Below are positions 51,725 to 61,309 of a stretch of 64,000 nucleotides of DNA, piece by piece; within the stretch, counting starts at the first letter, position 1; each line of letters starts with the position of its first letter. Below the pieces are notes generated by a model that saw only the letters and a program-made list of their open reading frames with translations, ran no database searches and was not told the DNA's origin. Origin of the DNA: Sodalis sp. dw_96 (GTDB lineage Bacteria; Pseudomonadota; Gammaproteobacteria; Enterobacterales; Enterobacteriaceae); assembly GCF_018449575.1 (NCBI RefSeq), contig NZ_JAAVUT010000008.1:1-64000 (forward strand), in the 5' to 3' direction. The translations under genes were made by a program, and so were the position numbers.

Positions 51725-53728
51725 TTATTTCCGCCGTGGGTCCCTGCCCTCAACCTGCCCCAGCGGCTCATCGAAACGCAGCAGGCGGCCGGCGTTGCCC
51801 AGCACCAGCAGCGTACTGAGATTATGCAATACCGCCGCGATCATCGCTCCGGCAACGCCCAGCAGGCCGAACGCCGCCGCCGCGACGATGAGCACCGTCC
51901 AGCCCAGGCCAATCAGCACATTGATATGCAACGTGCGCCGGCAGCGGCGGCTGAGCCGAACGCAGGTGCCCAGACGGCGCAAATCGCTGCCGATCAGCAC
52001 CACGTCCGCCGAGGCCAGGGCGATATCGGCACCCCCGGCCCCCATGGCAACCCCCACCACACCGGCCTTTAACGCCAGCGAATCATTGATACCGTCCCCC
52101 ACCACCATCGGCCGAAAACCGCTACGGATTTCGGCGGTCACACGGGTGAGCTTGTCTTCCGGCAACGCCTGGGATATGACCTCGCCGATGCCCACCGCCC
52201 CGGCGATGCTCTGCGCCACGCTCCGTCGATCGCCGGTAAGCAGCATCTGCCGGCCGAGACCCAGTTGCCGCAGTTCGCTTAACGCCTCGGCGGCCTCCCG
52301 ACGGACCGTATCCGCCAGCAGCAGCCAGGCGAGGAAGCGTCCCGCCAGGGCCAGGCCGACGATGGGGCCGTCATGCTCCGGCACCGGCGGTGTTACAATG
52401 CCCTGCCGGGCAAACAGTTCAGGGCGGCCCAGCACCGCTTCTCCCTGCTCGGTGGCGGCGCTGACACCCAGGCCTTGCCGCTCGGCGATATCCGTTAACG
52501 GATAATAATTTTCCTGCGGGATCAGGGCGGCCAGCGCGCGGCTGACCGGGTGATTACTCGTGGCGCCGAGGCTTGCCGCCAACCGCCGGATTTGCTCCGG
52601 CTGTTCCCCCTCTTGGGCGCGAATATCCTGCAAACGCAGGGCGCCGTGGGTCAGTGTGCCGGTTTTATCGATAATCAGCGAGGTGAGATCCGCCAGCTCT
52701 TCCAGAAAGGCCGAGCTGCGGATCAGGATACCGTGGCGCGCCGCCACCGCCAGACCGGCAATGGCCGTCGCCGGGGCCGAGAGCACCAGCGCGCAGGGAC
52801 AGGCGGCCACCAGCACCGCCAGCACCGCCTGGGCGTTATTGGTGACGAACCAGGTGGAGGCGGCGATAAGCAGCACCAGCAGCAGGTATTGACCGGCGTG
52901 GCGCTCCAGCAGACGGGTAATGGGCGGTTTGGATCCCTCGGCCTGCTGCATCAGGGCAATCACCTTGCCCAGGGTGGATTCTTCCCCAATGCGGGTGACC
53001 TCAATACGCAACAGTCCGTCCAGATTGATGGAACCGCCGAATACCGTCATACCGGGCCGGATCTCCAGCGGCAGCGACTCGCCGGTAATGGGCGCGGTAT
53101 CCAGGCTGGCCTGCCCGGCCAATACCAGTCCGTCGGCCGGCACGCGATCGCCGGCCCGGACTTCCACCCGATCGCCGGGGCGCAATTGATCGTTGTCTAT
53201 CTCAAGCACGCTGCCGTCGGCCTCGATTTTTCTCGCCTGGCTGCGGGTCAGACGGCCCAGCGCGTCGATGGCTTCCTGCGAACCGATAACGCTGCGTTCC
53301 TCCAGCACATGGCCGAAAATCATGATAATCGGCAGCAGCGCGGCGGTGAGCAGATCCCCGGTGGCCCAGGCGCCGAGCATCGCCAGGGCGATCAACTGGT
53401 CGGTAATACCGTGCAGAGTAGGATGCAACAGACTGTACCAGCCGGAACGAAAGACCGGGATGGCCACCAGCAGCGAGGCAAGGCCCAGCAGCAGTTGGCT
53501 GACGCCCTCCTGTTCCGGGGCGAGCCAGCGCCAGAGCAATCCCAGCGCCAGCAGGCCGAACGCAACCATGGCTAACGTCAGTTGACGGGCAATGGCGCGC
53601 TGTTCGTCGCGGGTCAGCATGGTGCCGGTAATAGGGGCATGATGGTGGCCGTGATGGCCATGGTGTACATGGCCACCGTGCTGTTCGTGGCGATCGTGGG
53701 AATGGGAGGTATTGGCCGGTTCGCTCAT
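51725..53728 (-). CDS. Heavy-metal P1B-type ATPase
   Basis: This 667-residue ATP-driven metal exporter has a histidine-rich N-terminus (HGGHVHHGHHGHHHAP), no HMA domain, and the core motifs TGES, membrane VAACPCALVLSAPATA (metal-binding CPC), the phosphorylation site DKTGTLTHG, HP motif NHPVSRAL and GDGINDSLAL. The CPC and His-rich tail suit zinc, cadmium, cobalt or copper; the metal is not decided. It is the last gene of an operon with three SPFH proteins and overlaps the preceding gene by 4 bp. Confidence 0.93.
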   Translation of the reverse strand: MSEPANTSHSHDRHEQHGGHVHHGHHGHHHAPITGTMLTRDEQRAIARQLTLAMVAFGLLALGLLWRWLAPEQEGVSQLLLGLASLLVAIPVFRSGWYSLLHPTLHGITDQLIALAMLGAWATGDLLTAALLPIIMIFGHVLEERSVIGSQEAIDALGRLTRSQARKIEADGSVLEIDNDQLRPGDRVEVRAGDRVPADGLVLAGQASLDTAPITGESLPLEIRPGMTVFGGSINLDGLLRIEVTRIGEESTLGKVIALMQQAEGSKPPITRLLERHAGQYLLLVLLIAASTWFVTNNAQAVLAVLVAACPCALVLSAPATAIAGLAVAARHGILIRSSAFLEELADLTSLIIDKTGTLTHGALRLQDIRAQEGEQPEQIRRLAASLGATSNHPVSRALAALIPQENYYPLTDIAERQGLGVSAATEQGEAVLGRPELFARQGIVTPPVPEHDGPIVGLALAGRFLAWLLLADTVRREAAEALSELRQLGLGRQMLLTGDRRSVAQSIAGAVGIGEVISQALPEDKLTRVTAEIRSGFRPMVVGDGINDSLALKAGVVGVAMGAGGADIALASADVVLIGSDLRRLGTCVRLSRRCRRTLHINVLIGLGWTVLIVAAAAFGLLGVAGAMIAAVLHNLSTLLVLGNAGRLLRFDEPLGQVEGRDPRRK

Positions 53729-54792
53729 TTTTTCACCGTTGTGGCGTTGTCGACCCCTTGCAGGATCAGATGCGCATCCTCATGAGGATCGATGCCGGTT
53801 ACCGAACCCGCCTTGGCGAAAATAATCGCTATGCGATCGCGGTACAGCCGCCAGAGGATGTCGGGGTCCGTGCCGCTGCTCAGGGTATTGGCCAGGCCGG
53901 TGATAGTCGCGGTATCCGCCCGCGCTTTGGCCAGCCGCTCGCTGGCGCTGGCCTGGGCGATTTGCAGCGTCCGATCGGCGGACTGATTGGCGGACTGGGT
54001 CACGCGCGCCGCATCGTTTTGCGCGGCGGCAATAACCTGCTCCGCCAGTTGGCTGGAGGTGAGCACGGCATTAAAGGCGCTTACCGCTTTATCCGGCAGC
54101 GACGACTGCACATCCACCCGCTCTATCTCAATGCCCAAGCCGCTGCCGGCGGCTTTAAGCGCCGTCAGGCTCCGGTTGATGCTCTGTTGCAAATCACCGC
54201 GCATCCGCTCCCGCCGCTCCACCACATTGCTGTCGTTACTCACCAGCTCCGGGCGGGCCACCAGGATGGTATCAAGATCCCGAGAGGCGGACACCACCAC
54301 GGCGGCGCGCTCCACCAGCCGATCCAGGGCCGGTGGGATATGCTCGCCTTGCAGGACATAATCATAGGGATCGGTGATTGTGTAAAACACCCGCACATCC
54401 AGTTGCACCACGCCGGCGTCCCCGGTGAGCAAATAGCCGGAACCCGCCAGGGTATCACTGGTGACGGCATCGCCGTAATCCGCCTGCTGAGCCTCCGACG
54501 AGCGCAACAGGGCCGTGACCCGGCGCTCCATCACCCGGTCGGCGGCGGGCAGTATTACCACCCGTTCAAAAGGTTGCGGCCAGGCCAGCAGTAATCCGGC
54601 GTGTTCGATGCGCTGCAGGGCTTCAAAGCGCAGCACGACGGCCTGGCTGTCCGGACCGATTTGCCGCACATTGCTCAGCAGCCAGCTGCCGGCGGTAAGC
54701 AGGGTAACCCCGAACAGGGCCAGGAAAGCCAGCCGTCCGGCCTGCAGCCAGGGGCCGCCCCGGCCGATACCTTGTATCAACGGCCGTCTCAT
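53725..54792 (-). CDS. SPFH/prohibitin-domain membrane protein (HflC-like)
   Basis: This 355-residue protein has one N-terminal membrane helix (LAFLALFGVTLLTAGSWLL), a band-7/SPFH domain (LDVRVFYTITDPYDYVLQG at about 140) and a long coiled coil rich in Ala, Gln and Arg (ASERLAKARADTATITGLAN). HflK/HflC proteins form periplasmic cages around FtsH. It overlaps both neighbours by 4 bp, so three SPFH proteins and the ATPase are made together. Confidence 0.87.
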   Translation of the reverse strand: MRRPLIQGIGRGGPWLQAGRLAFLALFGVTLLTAGSWLLSNVRQIGPDSQAVVLRFEALQRIEHAGLLLAWPQPFERVVILPAADRVMERRVTALLRSSEAQQADYGDAVTSDTLAGSGYLLTGDAGVVQLDVRVFYTITDPYDYVLQGEHIPPALDRLVERAAVVVSASRDLDTILVARPELVSNDSNVVERRERMRGDLQQSINRSLTALKAAGSGLGIEIERVDVQSSLPDKAVSAFNAVLTSSQLAEQVIAAAQNDAARVTQSANQSADRTLQIAQASASERLAKARADTATITGLANTLSSGTDPDILWRLYRDRIAIIFAKAGSVTGIDPHEDAHLILQGVDNATTVKK

Positions 54793-55841
54793 GGCTGTCG
54801 CAATCCGGCTGAGGGCGTCGCCGCGTCCGGCGGCACCACGGAAGACACCGACGGCGTACCGGAAGACACCGACGGCGTGCCGGGAGGAGCCGGCGTCAAA
54901 CGCGGCGGCCCTTCCACCAGCACCCGGAACGGCGCGGCGTCGGTGCGCAGCACCAGGCGGGTACCGCTGTTAACGATGCTGCTTAGGGTATCCAGGGAAC
55001 GTAACAGGTCATACAGCGCCGGCGAGCTGGCATAAGCCCTGCCGTAGATTTCCGCCGACGCCACCTGGGACTGGGCTTCGATGGACGCCGCTTTCACCGA
55101 CGCGTCCGCCTGGATAATGCGGGCATCACGCTCGGCGGCGGAACGGATTTCCGCCGCTCTGCGTTTACCTTCTGCGGTACGCTCGGTGGCGATGGTTTCC
55201 CGTTCGGCGCGCATACGGTCCACTGTCGCCCCCAGGGTGACCGACGGCAGCGTCAGGCGTTCAATGCCCACCTGCACCAACCGCACGCCGTAGGTTTGTC
55301 CCAGTGGCTGTTCAATCTGCCCGCGCAGCCGCTGTTCAAAATCCGCCAGACGCACTTTCGACCCGTCGGTGTTCACCAGATCCGCCAACGGAAAACCGCT
55401 GGCGGTGGTTTCCAGCGCGGAACCGACAAAGGTGCGGATTTGACGCGCGGCTTCGTCCGGCTGATTCTGCACCGCCCGCATAAACCGCTGCACGTGATCC
55501 GCATCGGACTGCACCTGCCACACCGCATAGGCCTGCACGATGATCCGCAGCCCGTCGCGAGTACCCACATCCTGCAATCCGCTGGAGGTGGTACGCAGCC
55601 GCAGATCCACCGGGATCGCCGATTCAAACGGCAGCGGCAACCGCCAGGCCAGGCCGGGTTTCAACAGCACCCTAACCGGATTGCCGAAACGGGTAATGAC
55701 CGTCGCTTCGCCGGAGCGCACCTGCACCAGGCAGGCGGCGGCGATGACAAACACCAGCAGCAGGGCGGACAGGCCGAGGCGACGCCAAAGCCTGGCGCGG
55801 GAAGCATGGACGTCATGATCGGGTGGCTGTGACATACTCAA
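54789..55841 (-). CDS. SPFH/prohibitin-domain membrane protein (HflC/HflK-like)
   Basis: This 350-residue protein has an N-terminal membrane helix (LSALLLVFVIAAACLV) and the SPFH motif EATVITRFGNPVRVLLKPGLAWRLPLPFE, as in HflC. The conserved GVRLVQVGIERLTLP block and a coiled coil (ERTAEGKRRAAEIRSAAERDARI) follow. The tail contains a repeated PPGTPSVSSGTPSVSSV segment, a low-complexity linker. It is the middle SPFH gene in the operon. Confidence 0.87.
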   Translation of the reverse strand: MSMSQPPDHDVHASRARLWRRLGLSALLLVFVIAAACLVQVRSGEATVITRFGNPVRVLLKPGLAWRLPLPFESAIPVDLRLRTTSSGLQDVGTRDGLRIIVQAYAVWQVQSDADHVQRFMRAVQNQPDEAARQIRTFVGSALETTASGFPLADLVNTDGSKVRLADFEQRLRGQIEQPLGQTYGVRLVQVGIERLTLPSVTLGATVDRMRAERETIATERTAEGKRRAAEIRSAAERDARIIQADASVKAASIEAQSQVASAEIYGRAYASSPALYDLLRSLDTLSSIVNSGTRLVLRTDAAPFRVLVEGPPRLTPAPPGTPSVSSGTPSVSSVVPPDAATPSAGLRQP

Positions 55842-55858
55842 AGACGATTCTCCGGCAT

Positions 55859-57940
55859 TTATTGCGGCTTGGCTTTGGTGACGCCCGGATCGATAGGGGC
55901 GACAAAGCTTCTGAGGTCAAGGGTCGGCGGCTCGCCGGCGCCGATGCGATGATCGAGGATAAGCGCGGGGGTATTTCCCAACGCCCGGGCGAGCTGGCTG
56001 AAATAGGTTTCGGTGAGGAAGGCTTGCCCCGCGTTCTGCCACGCCTGGCGCTCGGCGCCGAAACGCAGGGAGGCGGACTGCGCCTGCGCCAGATTTTCAT
56101 GGGCGGCTGCGGCGGCCTGATCGGCGGCCAGGCTGGCCTCCAGCTGTGCGGCGTTGAGACGTGCCGCCGCCTCTCCGCGCTCCCGGGCAATCAGCGCCTG
56201 CGCGGCGATTTGCGCGGCCTGCACGCCGTGGTAGGCATTGGCGGCGCCGGCCGGCGGATGGATAGCCTCAATCACGATGGCCAGGATTTCCACCCCACTG
56301 TTCATTTGGTCTAGCCGCCCCTGCACCACTTTGCCGATTTCAGCGGCCAGATCCGCCCGCTGATGGCCGAGCACATCATCCAGGGTGCGGGAGGCGAAAT
56401 CGTCCACCAGCACCCGATTGGCGGTACTGCGGATCAGCGCCGGCACGTCGGCGGTATTATAGGTAGCCGCCAGGGCGGCTTTATTACTTAACCCGATGCG
56501 GTAGATGAACCGCACGTCCATATTAACGATCTGGAAGCTCTGCTTGTCCCCCGCCACGCCGGCAATAACCTGCGACCGCTCGCTGGGATGATAGGCATCC
56601 CACAGACGATTGGCGCTGTCCGGCGCCGGACCTTCCGCCGGCGCCGGCGCGCTACCGGCGGCGGTATCCGCCGAGCCGGTGGTGATCTCATGCACCACGC
56701 CGTTTTCCACCGGCAGGACGCGTCCGAACGGCCAGGGCAGACCGATATTCAGCCCGGGGGCAATCACCTTCACCGGTTTGCCGAAGCGCTCGTAAATGCC
56801 GCGGCCGTTAAAGGCAACCTCGGTGACGCCGGTGAGCAGCCAGCCCGTAAGCAGCAGCAGCGCCAAAATCGGCAGAGAGGCTTTACGCATAAAGGTGAAA
56901 GCCCAAATCTGCCGCAAATCAATACCAAAGCGCTGCTGCAGCTCATGCTGGAAAAACTGCAGCGGACGGGGCGGCCAGCGCAATTGCGCCGCCAGCATGC
57001 TTTCGCCAATCAGACGCGGCTCCCGGCGCTCCCGGCGGGGATTGAATAACGACAGCGCGCCCCTGACCATCAGCTCCAGCGCCACCAGCGCCGGCAGTAA
57101 ACCGGTCAGGCTCGCCAGATATCCCGGCCAGGGCGAGGCAACAGCGGCAAACAGCAGACAGGGCACGCAGAGCAGTTGCACCGCGATGACCATCCGCACC
57201 AAGGGTATCAGTCCTGCGGCTTCCGGCCATTGTTCCGATGAGCCGGCCGCCAGATGCCGTTCCAGCACCAACAGCCCGAAAGCGGCCAGAATCAGCAGGC
57301 CCACCACCACATACACGGTTTGATCCACCAGCCCGATGCGCGCATCGACGTTCCAGCCGCCGCGCACCAGCAACAGCGCCAGCAGCGACAGGCCCATCAA
57401 CCATAGGGGGTCGCTGCCGATGCGACGAAGCTGGGCGGAAAGAAAAAGCGCGATACGGCCGGGGGACGGAGGCAGCTCGGACGCTGCCGCCGAGGCCGGT
57501 GTTTCAGCCGCCAGCGGGCCGGGGGCCGTTATTGAGGACGATGTTTCAGCCGCCGACGCCCCGGAAGGGGCGGGCAAGAGCGTTGTGCCTGTCGGTAATG
57601 GCGCGGAGTGGATGGTTGAGGACGGTGTTCCCGCAGCCAACGTCGCGGCGGGGGAGAAAGTGATGTCTGTCAGTGCCGCGGCGCGCCAGGCCGCTACCTG
57701 TCGGGCGGAAAGCAGCGCGGCGGTGAGCACCAGCAGCGCCGCGATATTATTGCAAACCAGCGGCAGCCAAATCGAACCCGGCGCGATCCAATGGATAAGG
57801 AGAGCCGCCAGCAACAAAATGGCGGAGAGCGCGCCCAGCCCCTGGGCGAAACGATATAAACCACGTGCCTGAAAAGCGGCGCGCTGGAAGCGTGGGAGCG
57901 CTTTGATATCGGCGGTGTCATCATCCAGATCAACGCGCAT
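55859..57940 (-). CDS. Large SPFH protein with multi-helix N-terminal membrane region (HflK-like)
   Basis: This 693-residue protein has an N-terminal region of about 370 residues with roughly seven or eight membrane helices and a low-complexity Ala/Thr/Ser/Pro loop (about 95-155). An HflK-type SPFH domain follows (VAFNGRGIYERFGKPVKVIAPGLNIGLPWPFG), then the HPP-containing IEAIHPPAGAANAYHGVQAAQ motif and a coiled coil. Ordinary HflK is about 420 residues, so the membrane extension is unusual. It is the first gene of the operon. Confidence 0.87.
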   Translation of the reverse strand: MRVDLDDDTADIKALPRFQRAAFQARGLYRFAQGLGALSAILLLAALLIHWIAPGSIWLPLVCNNIAALLVLTAALLSARQVAAWRAAALTDITFSPAATLAAGTPSSTIHSAPLPTGTTLLPAPSGASAAETSSSITAPGPLAAETPASAAASELPPSPGRIALFLSAQLRRIGSDPLWLMGLSLLALLLVRGGWNVDARIGLVDQTVYVVVGLLILAAFGLLVLERHLAAGSSEQWPEAAGLIPLVRMVIAVQLLCVPCLLFAAVASPWPGYLASLTGLLPALVALELMVRGALSLFNPRRERREPRLIGESMLAAQLRWPPRPLQFFQHELQQRFGIDLRQIWAFTFMRKASLPILALLLLTGWLLTGVTEVAFNGRGIYERFGKPVKVIAPGLNIGLPWPFGRVLPVENGVVHEITTGSADTAAGSAPAPAEGPAPDSANRLWDAYHPSERSQVIAGVAGDKQSFQIVNMDVRFIYRIGLSNKAALAATYNTADVPALIRSTANRVLVDDFASRTLDDVLGHQRADLAAEIGKVVQGRLDQMNSGVEILAIVIEAIHPPAGAANAYHGVQAAQIAAQALIARERGEAAARLNAAQLEASLAADQAAAAAHENLAQAQSASLRFGAERQAWQNAGQAFLTETYFSQLARALGNTPALILDHRIGAGEPPTLDLRSFVAPIDPGVTKAKPQ

Positions 57941-58059
57941 GATTACTCAAACACAGGCTGCATGGCAAAGAGGGTCCTATTATGCTCCACGGCCCGGCAC
58001 TTCAATAGCATTGCCTCGTTCCGGGAACGGAAATGCGCGGTGCGGGGGGAGAAACGGCA

Positions 58060-58159
58060 TGCGCCGAATTAGCATGACTATATAACATTACACTGGATGA
58101 AAGGCTAATGCCTTTGTATTACAACTGTAACAAATGAGCGGCCGGTCACCGGCTTTTTT
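58060..58159 (+). ncRNA. Candidate small RNA ending in an orphan terminator
   Basis: On the plus strand, three small hairpins follow one another: AAAGGC/GCCTTT (58100-58115), TTACA/TGTAA (58119-58130) and GCCGG/CCGGC (58141-58153) with six T residues after it. No plus-strand gene lies upstream. A TATAAC at 58081 could be a -10 element but lacks a good -35. The hairpins are seen; transcription is speculative. The remainder of this 292-bp gap has nothing I recognise. Confidence 0.3.
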
Positions 58160-58232
58160 CCAAGCCATGTTACCGGTTCAGCGCCGCCATGTCACGACAG
58201 CGGCATGGCGGCGGCTAATACTCAGGCTTGTA

Positions 58233-59132
58233 TCAAGGGCAGTTCGAACGGGACCGGATATAAAAATCACTTAATTGCTCGATAATCTCCACCATCAGCG
58301 GATCGTCCCCTTGCCCCTGATGCCTTGCCATACCGATATCCACCAGTCTTCGCACCTCGCGGGCAAGGGTTGCCGATGTGCCGAGAGAATCCGCCAATTC
58401 CAGCGCCGAACGCATATCTTTGGCCGCAATGGCAAGCGTCGCCCCGCTGGCATAGTCGGTTTGCCACGCCAGCGGCACCCTGTGCTCCAGCGCCCAGCTG
58501 CCGCCGCTGCTAATACTTATTACCTTGATAATGGTATCCGGATCCAGCCCCGCCTTTACGCCGGCCACCACCATTTCCGCAGCGGACGCAAGGGCGGCGA
58601 ACAGCATGGCCTGGTTGATGGTTTTCATCGTTGCCCCCAATCCCGCCTCGTCGCCAACGTTAATCACGTTTTTGCCCATTGCCCGCAGCACCGGCATCAG
58701 GGCGTGCTGCAATGCCGCCGGACCGGATGCCATAATGGTCAGCGTGGCGGCCCGCGCTCCTTCCACCCCGCCGCTCACCGGCGCATCCAGTACCCTGAAT
58801 TTGCCCTTGGCCCGTACGGCCAGCGCCCTGACGAATACCGGCGAAAGGCTGCTCATGATAATCAACGTCTGGTCTTTATCCGCCCCGGCGGCAAACCCGT
58901 TCTCTGCCCAGACCGCCGCCTCGGCCTGTTCGGTATTGAGCACCATCAGTACCGCGGCGTCGGTAACGGCGGCAAGCTCCGCCGGGGAAGCCGCCGCCTT
59001 GACATTGATCTCCGCCATCCGCTCCCGGCTGTCGGGCCGCGGATCGAAACCCACCACGGAGTAGCCGGCGACGGACAAATTTTTCGCCAGATTCCAGCCC
59101 ATTTGCCCTAAACCCATCATGCCGATATGCAT
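58233..59132 (-). CDS. NAD(P)-dependent 3-hydroxyacid dehydrogenase (HIBADH/LtnD-like)
   Basis: This 299-residue beta-hydroxyacid dehydrogenase begins MHIGMMGLGQMGWNLAKNL (Rossmann motif GLGQMG) and has VLDAPVSGGVEGARAATLTIM and the catalytic lysine block GLGATMKTINQAML. Family members oxidise 3-hydroxyisobutyrate, tartronate semialdehyde or L-threonate. I start at ATG 59132, preceded by GGAG; another ATG 7 codons earlier overlaps the SDR stop. It ends the sugar-acid set. Confidence 0.9.
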   Translation of the reverse strand: MHIGMMGLGQMGWNLAKNLSVAGYSVVGFDPRPDSRERMAEINVKAAASPAELAAVTDAAVLMVLNTEQAEAAVWAENGFAAGADKDQTLIIMSSLSPVFVRALAVRAKGKFRVLDAPVSGGVEGARAATLTIMASGPAALQHALMPVLRAMGKNVINVGDEAGLGATMKTINQAMLFAALASAAEMVVAGVKAGLDPDTIIKVISISSGGSWALEHRVPLAWQTDYASGATLAIAAKDMRSALELADSLGTSATLAREVRRLVDIGMARHQGQGDDPLMVEIIEQLSDFYIRSRSNCP

Positions 59133-59152
59133 CGCGTTTTCTCCGTTTTTCA

Positions 59153-59926
59153 TTATTGCGCCGTCCAGCCGCCGTCCACCAATAAATGATGACCGGTAAC
59201 CAGATCGGCGCCCTCCGAGGCCAGATACACCACCGCCGCGGCGACTTCAGAGGGGCGTCCCAAACGCTTGATAGGGATGCGGCGCATCACCTCCTCGGCG
59301 ATTTCCCGATCCTGGAACGCTATCTTCAGCAACGGCGTGTCCACAAAAGTCGGGCCGACGCAATTAACCCTGATCCCCTGCTCCGCCCACTCGATGGCCA
59401 TGACCTTGGACATATGGACCAGCCCGCCTTTGCTGGCGGCATAGGCGGAGCGCTTATAAAAACCCACCTCGCCTATTTGCGAGGCGATATTGATAATCCG
59501 GCCGGGACGTTTGGCGTCCAGCATCCGCCGGCCCACTGCCTGGCTCAAAAAGAACACCGATTTCAAATTCAAATCGAGCAGATAGTCCCAGGTCTGTTCA
59601 TCGACGTCGGTGGCGGACTGCTGGATATTGGTGCCGGCATTGTTCACCAGGATATCGATGGCGCCCACTTCGGCTTCGATTTGGGAAACCAGCCGGTCAA
59701 AGCCCTGAATATCGATGAGATCGGCCTGAAACGGAAACATCAGGCCGCCGTACTCCTCTTTGGCGGTGCGGGCGACCTGTTCAAGCATCGCTTTATCGCG
59801 GGCGACAATGGCCACCGTCGCGCCGGATTCCGCCAGCGAATGGGCGATTGTCTCCCCCAGGCCTTTGCTGGCGCCGGTGACGACGGCGATTTTATTATCA
59901 AGACGAAATCCCGGAAAATACCGCAT
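59153..59926 (-). CDS. Short-chain dehydrogenase/reductase (gluconate 5-dehydrogenase-like)
   Basis: This 257-residue SDR has the cofactor motif VTGASKGLGETIA, NNAGTN, and the catalytic Ser/Tyr/Lys in NIASQIGEVGFYKRSAYAASKGGL. It resembles gluconate 5-dehydrogenase/2-deoxy-D-gluconate 3-dehydrogenase. It precedes the LtnD-like dehydrogenase directly, so the pair may carry out successive or reverse oxidations of a sugar acid. The exact substrate is open. Confidence 0.92.
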   Translation of the reverse strand: MRYFPGFRLDNKIAVVTGASKGLGETIAHSLAESGATVAIVARDKAMLEQVARTAKEEYGGLMFPFQADLIDIQGFDRLVSQIEAEVGAIDILVNNAGTNIQQSATDVDEQTWDYLLDLNLKSVFFLSQAVGRRMLDAKRPGRIINIASQIGEVGFYKRSAYAASKGGLVHMSKVMAIEWAEQGIRVNCVGPTFVDTPLLKIAFQDREIAEEVMRRIPIKRLGRPSEVAAAVVYLASEGADLVTGHHLLVDGGWTAQ

Positions 59927-60094
59927 TGTTCCTCCTCAATGTGATTGGAAGCAGGGGGCGGCCGACGACGGACCCAACGGCGCACAGCGCCCCGCGTAAT
60001 GCCTGACCCGGCGGCGGGTCGCATCCGCCACGGTTGCTTGCCGACTGTTCATTTCATTGGCGACCCTTCATCGCAAAGCGTTCATTGCAATCGT

Positions 60095-61291
60095 TCATGG
60101 CCGCCGGCCAAAGCGGGCCCCTAGCATCATTTGCGCCGCATCCTGCAATACCGAGACGGTGCCGAACGCGCCGGGCTTGGTTAAAATAAAGGGATAATCA
60201 GCGTCGGGCGGCGCGGCGATGGGCACGGAGTCGGCAAATTCGCCGGTCACCAGCAAACCCCGCCATGCCAGCATGTCGAATAACGCACCGGTGGTTTCAC
60301 CGCCGACTATCATGATGCCCGCCCCCGGTAAGCTACGCACCGCTTCGGCAAAGGGCGCCGCCAGGGCTTGCGCCAGATCCCTATCGCTCCAGCCCCGATC
60401 CCGGCAAAACCGGCTCACATCATCAGCGGTGCTTTTCGCGTCGGTATGCACCAACACGACGGGCGCGGTGGCGCGGGCGATTTCCCGGCATATCCGGCTT
60501 ATTTCCCGTTCGCTGTCGCCGCCAAAGAGAGAAGGTACCCGCACCGCAATATTGGCGGCACCCTGCGCAATAAGATAATCCACCTGAGCTACCGTGGCGG
60601 AGGCGGTGGACCCCACCAGGACCATCAGCCGGGACGCCTCACCGGGTGGGTGCATATCCGGCTTGCCCGCCGGCCCGGCCAGCGCCCTACCCAAGCCGTA
60701 GACGCCGGCATAGGCGTTGATACCGGTGTTCCTGGCGCCGCTGACGATCTGCTCGATATCGTTTTGCGTTTCGGTATCGGCGATTATCACCGGACAATCA
60801 TTGGCGCGCAGCCAGGCGCTGATGGCCCCTTCGCCGCCGCGCACCACGTCCAGCGGCAGGGATAATGGGGCCCAGCCCAACGCCTGCCCCACCAGAGCGG
60901 CGATATCGATACCTTTGCGGCCGGATTTCCATTGATAACCGTCCCGGACGTGGATGTGCATGGCCGGGCAGGCCGGTACGATCACCAGCCGTTCGCCGAC
61001 GGCCTTGGCGAATATCGCCAGTTCCGCCGCGACATTGCCTTTCAGGGTGCTGTCGATTTTTTTCATCAGCAGGGTAAAACCCGCCTGTCTCAGCTGTTGA
61101 ACCGCCAATACGACGCACTGCTCCGCCTGCGCCACCGGCATATAGCGGCTGCCGGTTTCCACCACCAGCGTCCGCGGTTCGACGCGGCCGTCATTTTGCA
61201 GACGCAATACGGGCACCGGCATGCCCGTGCGGGCGATTTCCCCCGCAATAGCGGCGCCCCCCGTGAGATCATCGGCCACGATACCTAGCAT
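60095..61291 (-). CDS. Four-carbon acid sugar kinase family protein (DUF1537, DtnK/OtnK-like)
   Basis: This 398-residue two-domain kinase begins MLGIVADDLTGGAAIAGEIARTGMPV, the DUF1537 N-terminal signature with aspartates that bind the sugar acid, and has KKIDSTLKGNVAAEL. The C-terminal nucleotide domain carries IMIVGGETTGALF. Characterised members phosphorylate D-threonate, D-erythronate or 2-oxotetronate at C4. The adjacent PdxA2 homologue points to the D-threonate or D-erythronate branch, giving dihydroxyacetone phosphate. Confidence 0.9.
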   Translation of the reverse strand: MLGIVADDLTGGAAIAGEIARTGMPVPVLRLQNDGRVEPRTLVVETGSRYMPVAQAEQCVVLAVQQLRQAGFTLLMKKIDSTLKGNVAAELAIFAKAVGERLVIVPACPAMHIHVRDGYQWKSGRKGIDIAALVGQALGWAPLSLPLDVVRGGEGAISAWLRANDCPVIIADTETQNDIEQIVSGARNTGINAYAGVYGLGRALAGPAGKPDMHPPGEASRLMVLVGSTASATVAQVDYLIAQGAANIAVRVPSLFGGDSEREISRICREIARATAPVVLVHTDAKSTADDVSRFCRDRGWSDRDLAQALAAPFAEAVRSLPGAGIMIVGGETTGALFDMLAWRGLLVTGEFADSVPIAAPPDADYPFILTKPGAFGTVSVLQDAAQMMLGARFGRRP

Positions 61292-61309
61292 ATTCTCTCC
61301 CTTAACGGC

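Noticed and set aside
52550..53575. 341-codon plus-strand open frame opposite the P-type ATPase
   Set aside because: Gln/Arg/Gly-rich shadow of an intact ATPase gene.
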